Part shown: positions 7,742 through 13,857 of the stretch, in pieces | Layout of the letters: the number at the start of each line of letters is the position of its first letter | How positions within the stretch are numbered: the stretch's first letter is position 1 | NCBI GenBank assembly: GCA_945870115.1 | Contig: CAMBRH010000049.1 | Location: forward strand, 1-15,162 | Source of the DNA: Chitinophaga pinensis | GTDB lineage: Bacteria > Bacteroidota > Bacteroidia > Flavobacteriales_D > Crocinitomicaceae | Direction: 5' to 3' | Length of the DNA: 15,162 nucleotides | The notes under the pieces: model-generated | The model's database searches: none | The model's input: the letters and a program-made list of their open reading frames with translations, nothing else | What the model was told of the DNA's origin: nothing | Position numbers and translations under genes: made by a program

Positions 7742-8260
7742 ATGGAATTCATTCAAGTTTTAACAGATAAAACAATTAAAGGAAAAGAGAAAACAGAACT
7801 TATTTCTCAACAAATTTTAAGCGGAACCATAGGAATTGATGAACTTTTCAGTCAGTTTGGAAACTTGAAAGATCCTGAGATTGCAACTTGTATTGAAGCA
7901 CTAGAATATGCAACAAAAATAAATCCAGCTATTGCAACTGAAAACTCATTAAATCATGTAATTGAAACACTTTTGCATAAAGCACCAAGAATAAAATGGG
8001 AATCTGCAAAAGTAATTGGAAATATCATTCACAAATATCCAGAAAAAATTGACATTGCAGTTAATAATTTATTGAAAAATACTGAACATTCAGGAACTGT
8101 TGTTAGATGGAGTGCTGCTTTTGCTTTGGCTCAAATTTTAATTTTAAAAACCAAAAATAATGATGATTTAATTCCTAAAATCAATGATATCATTGAATTA
8201 GAAGAAAAAAACAGCATTAAAAAAATATATCAAACTGCTCTAAAAAAAATTCAAAAATAA
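7742..8260 (+). CDS. HEAT-like repeat protein, function unknown
   Basis: This 172-residue protein is almost entirely alpha-helical and has no signal peptide or membrane segment, so it is probably cytosolic. Helical pairs around residues 77-100 (HKAPRIKWESAKVIGNIIHKYP) and 117-137 (SGTVVRWSAAFALAQILILK) have the small/hydrophobic spacing and conserved Trp/Arg-Ala pattern of HEAT or PBS-lyase repeats. Such folds usually mediate protein binding, so a scaffold or adaptor role is an inference. It starts after the terminator at 7673-7710 and sits 19 bases ahead of the VanZ-like gene, suggesting a two-gene transcript. No clear TAnnTTTG box was seen upstream. Confidence 0.75.
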   Translation: MEFIQVLTDKTIKGKEKTELISQQILSGTIGIDELFSQFGNLKDPEIATCIEALEYATKINPAIATENSLNHVIETLLHKAPRIKWESAKVIGNIIHKYPEKIDIAVNNLLKNTEHSGTVVRWSAAFALAQILILKTKNNDDLIPKINDIIELEEKNSIKKIYQTALKKIQK

Positions 8261-8279
8261 TTCTGCTTTAGAACTTAAA

Positions 8280-8630
8280 ATGAAAAAACTAGCAAAATTT
8301 CTTTTTCCACTTTATATTTCAACGGTAATTTTTTTACTTGTCATGAAAACTTCAAATTCAGGAATTGATATTGATTTCACCATTTTAGGAATTGACTCAG
8401 ATCATTGGATTCATGCAATAATGTTAAGCCCTTTTATGGTTTTTTGCCAATTAATTTTTGATAGAAAGAAATTTCTAATCTATTTGTTTTTTGGAATAGC
8501 GTTTTGTTCTTTTTGTGAAACTTTACATTATTTTATTCCTTACAGAACATTTAGTATTTTAGATTTTTACGCTAATTTAACTGGCTTATTTTTGGGGAGT
8601 TTATCATTTTTGTTTGCAAAACAAAAATGA
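8280..8630 (+). CDS. VanZ-family membrane protein
   Basis: The product has 116 residues and about four membrane helices (about 5-22, 43-60, 65-80, 94-113). The order of conserved features fits VanZ-like proteins: a DHWIHAIM stretch (41-48) corresponding to the usual D-K-x-x-H region, then CETLHYFIPYRTFSILDF (79-96) and the final ANLTGLFLG helix. In many homologs the third motif is E-x-x-Q before FIPGR; here the Gln is His (ETLH) and the Gly of PGR is Tyr. VanZ is linked to low-level teicoplanin resistance in Gram-positives, but the biochemical role of this family in Bacteroidota is unknown, and I infer none. It is probably co-transcribed with the upstream HEAT-like gene. Confidence 0.75.
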   Translation: MKKLAKFLFPLYISTVIFLLVMKTSNSGIDIDFTILGIDSDHWIHAIMLSPFMVFCQLIFDRKKFLIYLFFGIAFCSFCETLHYFIPYRTFSILDFYANLTGLFLGSLSFLFAKQK

Positions 8631-8730
8631 ATTACAGATTGACAGATTACAAATTGCAGATTGCTTCGCATCTTAGAAAATTTTTTTGAAAGCGAAGCAA
8701 TCTGTAATCTGCCAATTTGTAATCTGTAAT
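8631..8730. repeat. Long imperfect hairpin made of tandem ATTACAG-like heptamers
   Basis: Two 39-base arms (8631-8669 and 8692-8730) flank a 22-base loop. They pair perfectly over the outer 10 bases (ATTACAGATT), a central block (CAGATTACAAATTG in the left arm) and the inner AGATTGCTTCGC. One 8-base insertion in each arm, at different places, offsets the pairing between. Each arm is an array of period-7 to 8 words of the form ATTRCAR. The element begins right after the stop codon of the VanZ-like gene, between two convergent genes. It could act as a bidirectional terminator, although no T-run follows directly. Confidence 0.7.
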
Positions 8731-8792
8731 GCTTTTTTATACAATTTTAAAAAGTTCCTTTTCTAGAACTTTTTAAAATTGTATAAAAAAGC
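8731..8792. repeat. Perfect 27-bp inverted repeat overlapping the 3' end of ctaA
   Basis: The 27 bases at 8731-8757 are the exact reverse complement of 8766-8792, with an 8-base loop (CTTTTCTA). The right arm encodes the FYTILKSS region of heme A synthase; the stop codon (8749-8747) and the last residues lie in the left arm. It directly abuts the hairpin at 8631-8730. It may terminate transcription from either side, or be the scar of an inverted duplication. Confidence 0.85.
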
Positions 8793-9760
8793 GAACCAAA
8801 TAGAATACAAGCAAAAACCAAGTGAGAAGTTTGAACCAAACCTGGCATTTCTGCATAAGCTAATAAAACACCTGAAATTAATTCTAAGGCTAGAACGATA
8901 AAAGACAGATAAACTAATTTAGATTTTCCATTTTTGAAATTCAGCCAAGTCAACACTACTAAAATAATTAGAACTAACCACGAGAAACTTCGGTGAATAA
9001 AAAAGCTAAGTCCTAATTTTTCTGTCCAAGTTTCTCGCCCAAAACCTTGAATTGTCAATTGATCGATGTACTCTCTCACTTGTGTCCCAAGAAACATTTG
9101 CACAAAAGTAATCAGAAAGGAAGCCCATATGATTGCTTTCATCGTTGGGTTTAAAACCAAATGACTTTCCTTTTTATTCGAAATGGAATGAATAAGGTAA
9201 ATCTGAATTAAAATAATCACCAAGGCCAAAAGCATGTGAACTGTAATTGTCCAAGGAACTAAATTTGTCGCAACGACAATCGATCCGAACCAAGCTTGAA
9301 TGGCTAAAATTATCAAATTTGATGTGCTCCAAAAAACGAGTTTTCGACTTCTATATTTTCGTAAAACCCAAAGCCAAATAAATAAAACTCCTAAACCTGC
9401 AAACATTCCAAAAACGCGATTGATGTATTCTGTCCATGTTTTTCGAGCGTTAAAATCTTGTTCAATCAAAAGTGATTTATCATTTCTCAATTGATCTGCT
9501 TCTTTTTTAAAACCGATTTTTTCCAAAAAAATTGCAAATTTCACAATTTTTTTCTCCCGCTTTACAGAATAAATATCCTTGTAATCTGAAGGTAAATTTG
9601 CATCAGTTGTTGGTGGAACCCATTGTCCAAAACATTTGGGCCAATCAGGGCAACCCATCCCGCTTCCAGTAATTCTAACAAAACTTCCTGCAACAACAAC
9701 TAAGTAAATGAATACCAGAGTAATCCAATTTAGGCGAATAAAATTTTTGCTGAAATTCAT
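8747..9760 (-). CDS. ctaA: Heme A synthase (COX15/CtaA family)
   Basis: The 337-residue inner-membrane enzyme oxidises the C8 methyl of heme O to the formyl group of heme A for aa3-type cytochrome oxidases. About eight helices are seen (about 11-29, 113-133, 146-166, 171-191, 207-227, 257-273, 282-302, 311-330). GSFVRITGSGMGCPDWPKC carries the Cys pair (37 and 43) in the first loop, which is long (about 47-108) as in Bacteroidota homologs. Candidate heme-ligand histidines are 175 (VHMLLA), 256 (FIHRSFSW) and 313 (TSHLVFA). The position of the first ligand in the Bacillus enzyme (ExxHR) reads EYINR, with Asn114. The gene is monocistronic here, with no ctaB or cox genes in the window. Its 3' end is part of a perfect inverted repeat. 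Confidence 0.92.
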   Translation of the reverse strand: MNFSKNFIRLNWITLVFIYLVVVAGSFVRITGSGMGCPDWPKCFGQWVPPTTDANLPSDYKDIYSVKREKKIVKFAIFLEKIGFKKEADQLRNDKSLLIEQDFNARKTWTEYINRVFGMFAGLGVLFIWLWVLRKYRSRKLVFWSTSNLIILAIQAWFGSIVVATNLVPWTITVHMLLALVIILIQIYLIHSISNKKESHLVLNPTMKAIIWASFLITFVQMFLGTQVREYIDQLTIQGFGRETWTEKLGLSFFIHRSFSWLVLIILVVLTWLNFKNGKSKLVYLSFIVLALELISGVLLAYAEMPGLVQTSHLVFACILFGSLFYTILKSSRKGTF

Positions 9761-9840
9761 GTTTTTTTGTTTTGAAATGTAAAATTAACTATAAAATCAT
9801 TTTCTTTTATAAAATACTTCAATCAAAACATAGATTTTTG

Positions 9841-9848
9841 TAATTTTG
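9841..9848 (+). promoter_or_regulatory. -7 element of the mtnD-mtnA operon
   Basis: TAATTTTG is a perfect TAnnTTTG match, 16 bases upstream of the mtnD ATG at 9865. No convincing TTG lies 17-19 bases upstream; TTC at 9818-9820 is the closest. No riboswitch-like structure is visible in the 104-base spacer shared with ctaA. Confidence 0.45.
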
Positions 9849-9864
9849 TTCAAAATAAAGAAAA

Positions 9865-10401
9865 ATGGCAATTTTATCTATTCCAGAAAAAAATATTCAA
9901 TTGACAAACCCATCGGAAATCAAGAATTTCATGAATGAAAGAGGGATTTTTTTTGATCAATGGAAGTGCGAAGTAATATTTGACGATTCAGCAAGTCAAG
10001 ATGAAATTTTGAAAGCTTATTCATCAGATTTGGATCCATTTATGAAAAATGGAGGTTATTTAACTGCAGATGTTATCTCAATTAATAATTTGACAGAAAA
10101 CTACGAAGCCATTCGAAATAAATTTTTAGCGGAGCATACGCATTCTGAGGATGAAATCCGTTTTTTTGTTGATGGTCAAGGTTTCTTTTGGTTCAATTTA
10201 GAAAATGGCGAGTCGATTTTCAATTTATTGTGCGAAAAAGGCGATTTAATTTCTGTTCCAGCGGGAACAAAACATTGGTTTGATGCGGGAGAAACAAATC
10301 CATTCGTGAAGGCAATTCGCATTTTCATTGATACAACAGGCTGGATTCCAGAATATACAAATTCGCAAATTGAACAACAGTTTTTAGATTTCAAAATATG
10401 A
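9865..10401 (+). CDS. mtnD: Acireductone dioxygenase
   Basis: This 178-residue cupin enzyme of methionine salvage oxidises 1,2-dihydroxy-3-keto-5-methylthiopentene with O2. The Fe form gives 4-methylthio-2-oxobutanoate and formate; a Ni-bound form would give CO off the pathway. The first cupin motif EHTHSEDEIRFFVDGQGFFWF provides ligands His91, His93 and Glu97, and the second motif VPAGTKHWF provides His137. The length matches the family. There is no signal peptide, so it is cytosolic. The ATG lies 16 bases after a TAnnTTTG box and is first in the operon; its stop overlaps the next start as ATGA. A C-terminal transaminase step would complete methionine formation, but no mtnE is seen here. Confidence 0.95.
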   Translation: MAILSIPEKNIQLTNPSEIKNFMNERGIFFDQWKCEVIFDDSASQDEILKAYSSDLDPFMKNGGYLTADVISINNLTENYEAIRNKFLAEHTHSEDEIRFFVDGQGFFWFNLENGESIFNLLCEKGDLISVPAGTKHWFDAGETNPFVKAIRIFIDTTGWIPEYTNSQIEQQFLDFKI

Positions 10402-10793
10402 AAAATGTGCTGATTATAATTTTACTTCTTAGCTTTTTTTCTTGTCGAAAAATAAGTAAAACTCCTATAAATGAAATACTCGTAAAGGGTGAATGGAAAG
10501 TCTCAAAATACACCTTGGAAGGAGAAGATAAAATTAACAATGTTAGTAAATATACTTTTGTATTTTTTACAGGCGATTCTTTACATGTTTTAAATTCTTT
10601 TGGAAATATTGAAGATCGAGGCACGTGGACAACTTCAAAAAATGGCACTTTTATAGATGCGGGTGTATTTTTTGACTTCGATTGGTATTTTGAAAGTTTT
10701 ACTTTGGTAGCAAGCGACAAGGATGACGTCGAATTTGAATATTCAAAATTTTCAACAGACACTACTGACTATTTATCTTTTACACAAAAATGA
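10398..10793 (+). CDS. Lipocalin-like small lipoprotein inside the mtn operon
   Basis: The product has 131 residues with a lipoprotein signal, MKNVLIIILLLSFFSC, Cys16 being lipidated. The mature part is rich in beta-strands: KGEWKVSKYTLEG, KYTFVFFTGDSLHVL, RGTWTTSKNGTFID and the last DYLSFTQK. The opening GxW and the strand order resemble the lipocalin-like domain found in many Bacteroidota lipoproteins that follow a 'G.W.v..y' start, but this is an assignment by pattern only. It shares ATGA overlaps with mtnD upstream (10398-10401) and mtnC downstream (10790-10793), so it must be co-transcribed and probably translationally coupled. Its placement among cytosolic enzymes is unexplained, as it should sit in the periplasm or on the envelope. 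Confidence 0.8.
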   Translation: MKNVLIIILLLSFFSCRKISKTPINEILVKGEWKVSKYTLEGEDKINNVSKYTFVFFTGDSLHVLNSFGNIEDRGTWTTSKNGTFIDAGVFFDFDWYFESFTLVASDKDDVEFEYSKFSTDTTDYLSFTQK

Positions 10794-11524
10794 TGAAAAA
10801 CATCAAATACATTCTCACAGATATTGAAGGAACAACAACTTCTATTTCTTTCGTAACGGATATTTTATTTCCATATTTCAGGGAAAATATTTCTAAATTG
10901 AAAGAATTAAAGCACATTCCTGACGTTTTTCAGGCATTTGAAGAAACAATTGATTTGGCTAAGCAAATTGAAAACAAAGAAGAAAAGCAAAGCTTTGATA
11001 AAACAAGCGTTAGCGAAGTTTCTTTTGATATAGATCAAATTATAGCTACGCTTTTAAAATGGAGTTTGGAAGATAAAAAAATCACTCCATTAAAAACCTT
11101 ACAAGGTATTTTGTGGGAAGAAGCTTATAAATCAGGTGAAATTTCAGGACACATTTACGAAGATGTTCCTGCTGCTTTTGAAACTTGGAAAAAAGAAGGA
11201 ATCGAAATTGGAATTTTTTCTTCAGGTTCAATTAAAGCACAAAAATTAATTTTTGGCTACAGCGTTTTTGGTGATTTAACAAAATACCTTTCCAATTATT
11301 TCGACACAACAACTGGTGGAAAAAGAGAAATAGAAACCTACGAAAAAATCAGTGAAAACTTAAAAATTCCAGCAGAAAACATTCTTTTTCTTTCAGATAT
11401 TGTGGAAGAATTAGACGCAGCTGATAAAGCAGGTTTTCAAACAATCCAATTAGTTAGGACAGGAAATACTGCAAATTGGAAACAAACAGTAAATAGTTTC
11501 TCAGAAATACTTTTTAAGTCTTAA
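10790..11524 (+). CDS. mtnC: Acireductone synthase (enolase-phosphatase E1)
   Basis: This 244-residue HAD-superfamily enzyme turns 2,3-diketo-5-methylthiopentyl-1-phosphate into acireductone by enolisation then dephosphorylation, directly feeding MtnD. Motif I is DIEGTTTS with nucleophile Asp11 and Glu13. Motif II is IFSSGS (142-147), followed by KAQKLIF. GGKRE supplies the motif III Lys178, and motif IV is FLSDIVEELDAAD (200-212). The length is close to the E1 family norm. The ATG at 10790 overlaps the lipoprotein stop; a second ATG at 10793 could serve instead. The stop is 51 bases before mtnA. I am confident of the assignment. Confidence 0.94.
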   Translation: MMKNIKYILTDIEGTTTSISFVTDILFPYFRENISKLKELKHIPDVFQAFEETIDLAKQIENKEEKQSFDKTSVSEVSFDIDQIIATLLKWSLEDKKITPLKTLQGILWEEAYKSGEISGHIYEDVPAAFETWKKEGIEIGIFSSGSIKAQKLIFGYSVFGDLTKYLSNYFDTTTGGKREIETYEKISENLKIPAENILFLSDIVEELDAADKAGFQTIQLVRTGNTANWKQTVNSFSEILFKS

Positions 11525-11567
11525 TATCCTAATTCCGATAACTATCGGAACTTAACATCTTAAAATC
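11521..11567 (+). repeat. Octamer repeats with a palindrome between mtnC and mtnA
   Basis: Words of the form YTAAWATC occur at 11521-11528 (TTAATATC, including the mtnC stop), 11552-11559 (TTAACATC) and 11560-11567 (TTAAAATC). Between them lies the palindrome TTCCGATA-AC-TATCGGAA (11533-11550). No T-run follows the hairpin, so it is unlikely to be a strong terminator. It could attenuate mtnA expression or act as a processing site. Confidence 0.5.
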
Positions 11568-11575
11568 TAAAATAA

Positions 11576-12652
11576 ATGAAATTCAGAACAATTTGGCCAA
11601 CAGAAGATAAATATGTAGAAGTAATCGATCAGCGCAAACTTCCGCATGAATTTGTAGTTGTAAAACTTGAAACATACAAAGATGCAGAAATTGCTATCAA
11701 AGAAATGACCGTTCGTGGAGCACCATTAATTGGCGCAACTGCTGCTTACGGAATTTATTTAGCAGTAAGAGAAATGATTGAAAATGAATTAGATCCAAGT
11801 TTTATTGACCAAGCTTTCTCCGATTTAAGAGCTTCTCGACCAACAGCTGTAAATTTATTTTGGGCTTTGGATAAAATGCTTGATGCTTTGGATAATTCAA
11901 GTGATTTCTTAAAAACTTCTTGGGAAATGGCAGCGCAAATCGTTGAAGAAGACATTGAAACTTGCAGAATGATTGGCGTTCATGGCTTGCCTTTAATTGA
12001 AGCAATTTCTGCCAGAAAAAAAGGTGAAGTTGTAAATATTTTGACTCATTGTAACGCAGGAATGTTGGGCTGCATAGAATGGGGAACAATTACTTCACCG
12101 ATTTATCAAGCAATTGAAAAAGGAATAAAAGTACACGTTTGGGTTGACGAAACACGACCACGAAATCAAGGTTCAAATTTAACTTGTTACGAATTAACGC
12201 GCCACGAAGTTCCACATACATTAATAGTTGATAATGCTGGCGGACATTTGATGCAACACGGATTTGTGGATATGGTAATCGTTGGAACGGATCGCACAAC
12301 ACGAATTGGTGACGTTGCAAATAAAATTGGGACATATTTAAAAGCTTTGGCAGCAAAAGACAACCAAATTCCATTTTACGTTGCTTTGCCATCAACCACA
12401 ATCGATTGGACAATTAAAAATGGATTAAAAGAAATTCCAATCGAAGAGCGAAATCAAGATGAAGTGCGCTACATGATTGGAAAAAATTCGTCTGGAAATA
12501 TGGATTCCGTGTTGATTTGCCCTGAAACAACAAATGCAAGTAATTACGGTTTTGACGTAACTCCAGCGCATTTGGTCACAAAATTAATCACCGAAAGAGG
12601 AATTTGTGATGCAAGCGAAGAAGGTTTGTTGAGTTTATTTCCTGGGAAATAA
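11576..12652 (+). CDS. mtnA: S-methyl-5-thioribose-1-phosphate isomerase
   Basis: This 358-residue cytosolic enzyme isomerises methylthioribose-1-phosphate to methylthioribulose-1-phosphate, the entry to the lower methionine-salvage pathway. It belongs to the eIF2B-like family. Visible motifs are VRGAPLIGATAAYG (46-59), LTHCNAGMLG with catalytic Cys159, VDETRPRNQGSNLTCYEL (190-207), and VGTDRTTRIGDVANKIGTY with catalytic Asp239 and the Asn249-Lys250 pair. The length is normal for the family. It is the last gene of the operon, 51 bases after mtnC and followed by a bidirectional terminator. The next enzyme, MtnB dehydratase, is absent from this window, as are MtnK and MtnP, which would supply the substrate. 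Confidence 0.95.
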   Translation: MKFRTIWPTEDKYVEVIDQRKLPHEFVVVKLETYKDAEIAIKEMTVRGAPLIGATAAYGIYLAVREMIENELDPSFIDQAFSDLRASRPTAVNLFWALDKMLDALDNSSDFLKTSWEMAAQIVEEDIETCRMIGVHGLPLIEAISARKKGEVVNILTHCNAGMLGCIEWGTITSPIYQAIEKGIKVHVWVDETRPRNQGSNLTCYELTRHEVPHTLIVDNAGGHLMQHGFVDMVIVGTDRTTRIGDVANKIGTYLKALAAKDNQIPFYVALPSTTIDWTIKNGLKEIPIEERNQDEVRYMIGKNSSGNMDSVLICPETTNASNYGFDVTPAHLVTKLITERGICDASEEGLLSLFPGK

Positions 12653-12683
12653 GGAAGATATAAGACAGTAGGTAATAGATTTT

Positions 12684-12718
12684 AGACTAGCTCCGAATAA
12701 ATAAATCGGAACTAGTCT
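12684..12718. terminator. Bidirectional terminator between mtnA and the membrane-protein gene
   Basis: AGACTAGCTCCGA (12684-12696) and TCGGAACTAGTCT (12706-12718) form a 13-base stem with one mismatch, which is a G-U wobble in the minus-strand transcript, around a 9-base loop. The genes on both sides converge on it. The following bases on the plus strand (TATTATTA) are only partly T-rich. Confidence 0.65.
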
Positions 12719-12723
12719 TATTA

Positions 12724-13017
12724 TTATCCTGCAATTAAAAAGTATGTAATCAAAATTACGTCAATAACTACCGCTACAATTGCTGAATTAATAATCCATT
12801 TCATTGGAGCAACTCCTAGCAGTAAACTTAAACTTAACATAGTTGGAACGATTACTAAAATCAAGGTTGCTGTATAGTTAATAGCACCTAAACCAACTGT
12901 AATTCCCCCCATACAACCAGTAATTAAGATTACCAAACTGATTAATCCAAAACGATTAAATTCTGCATTCTCAGCGTTTTTTGATAAATTCTTTGTGTGT
13001 AATGTTTCTGTACTCAT
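12724..13017 (-). CDS. Small three-helix membrane protein, function unknown
   Basis: The product has 97 residues. A polar N-terminal tail (1-22, rich in Asn, Lys and Glu) is followed by three hydrophobic stretches: about 23-45 (SLVILITGCMGGITVGLGAI), 48-68 (ATLILVIVPTMLSLSLLLGV) and 72-94 (WIINSAIVAVVIDVILITYF). I recognise no family. The absence of charged residues within the helices suggests a structural or accessory membrane protein rather than a transporter. It ends only 6 bases from the terminator stem at 12684-12718. It is transcribed divergently from the DUF2461-like gene, with 156 bases between the starts. An 8-bp inverted repeat (AAGTGATT at 13089-13096, AATCACTT at 13116-13123) lies between them. 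Confidence 0.75.
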   Translation of the reverse strand: MSTETLHTKNLSKNAENAEFNRFGLISLVILITGCMGGITVGLGAINYTATLILVIVPTMLSLSLLLGVAPMKWIINSAIVAVVIDVILITYFLIAG

Positions 13018-13126
13018 AATTCATGTTTTTTAATAAGACAAAATTCGTCCAATTAAAGATCTTGAATAATGATAAAACTTAGGCTAAAAAGTGATTTTTG
13101 TCAGGTAAAAGAACTAATCACTTCAA

Positions 13127-13155
13127 TTTGATTATTTTTACCAATTATAAAATTG
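13127..13155 (+). promoter_or_regulatory. Candidate promoter of the DUF2461-family gene
   Basis: TTTG (13127-13130), a 17-base spacer, then TAAAATTG (13148-13155), one mismatch from TAnnTTTG. The -7 box covers an in-frame TTG at 13153, which supports translation from the ATG at 13174 with a leader of about 13 bases. Confidence 0.4.
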
Positions 13156-13173
13156 AATAATTTAAACCAAGAA

Positions 13174-13857
13174 ATGAAAAACGCAACAATCAATACTTCC
13201 ACTTTTGAATTCTTGACGAAATTGGAAAAAAACAATAATAAAGCCTGGTTTTTAGAAAATAAAGAACATTATAATTCTTCACAAGAAAATGTAATCAAAT
13301 TTATAGATCAATTGTTGATTTTGATGAGCAAACACGATTTATTGGAAAATGAATCGGGTAAAAAAAGCCTTTATCGAATTTATAAGGATGTGAGATTTAG
13401 CAAAGATAAGACTCCATATAATTCGCATTTTTCATTTGGTTTTCGTCGTGCTACAGCATTAAGACGAGGAGGGTATTATTTCAAGTTAAAACCAGGAAAT
13501 AGTTTTTTAGCTTGTGGTTTTTTCTCACCAAATTCTGAAGATTTAAAAAGAATAAGAAAAGATATTGATATTAATTTCGAAGAATGGCACATTTTTTTAG
13601 ATGAGATAAAAGCCAATTTTAGTGAAATACAAGGGGAGCTTGTTCCAACTTTTCCAAGAGGTTTTGATAAAAATCATCCTGAAATTGATTTAATTCGACA
13701 CAAGCAATTTATTTTGAAATATAATTTTTCTGATGAAGAAGTTTTTGCTCCAAATTTTGTTGAGAAAGTAAACGATGTTTTTAAATCTACTAGACCGTTT
13801 CTTGATTATTTAAGCTTTGTTTTGACGAGTGATTCAAATGGTGAAATTACTATTTAA
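13174..13857 (+). CDS. DUF2461 (TIGR02453-like) protein
   Basis: The 227-residue product shows the two hallmarks of this family: an N-terminal FLTKLEKNNNKAWFLENKEHY (13-33) and the block LYRIYKDVRFSKDKTPYNSH (66-85) rich in Arg/Lys and Asp. After these come RRGGYYFKLKPGNSFLACGF and the C-terminal region with LIRHKQF. Length fits the family (about 220-230). It has no signal peptide or membrane helix. The molecular function of DUF2461 proteins is not established, so I infer none. ATG 13174 is chosen over TTG 13153 because of the overlapping promoter box. The 3' end overlaps the miaA stop by 8 bases, tail to tail. Confidence 0.88.
   Translation: MKNATINTSTFEFLTKLEKNNNKAWFLENKEHYNSSQENVIKFIDQLLILMSKHDLLENESGKKSLYRIYKDVRFSKDKTPYNSHFSFGFRRATALRRGGYYFKLKPGNSFLACGFFSPNSEDLKRIRKDIDINFEEWHIFLDEIKANFSEIQGELVPTFPRGFDKNHPEIDLIRHKQFILKYNFSDEEVFAPNFVEKVNDVFKSTRPFLDYLSFVLTSDSNGEITI

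Noticed and set aside
8631..8730. CRISPR-like array
   Set aside because: The repeats are 7-8 bases long with no unique spacers between them, and no cas gene is present.
8631..8792. Miniature mobile element (MITE-like) made of the two hairpins
   Set aside because: I see no target-site duplication at the edges, no transposase, and the second repeat is partly ctaA coding sequence.
9761..9864. SAM or other riboswitch upstream of mtnD
   Set aside because: The spacer is AT-rich and short, and shows no conserved stem or terminator-antiterminator pair; the -7 box lies only 16 bases from the ATG.
13089..13123. 8-bp inverted repeat AAGTGATT/AATCACTT as a strong operator
   Set aside because: The 19-base spacing and AT-rich context make chance likely; it is noted only in the neighbouring gene entry.
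13153..13173. TTG start at 13153 for the DUF2461 protein
   Set aside because: It overlaps a likely -7 box, and the family N-terminus fits the ATG at 13174.
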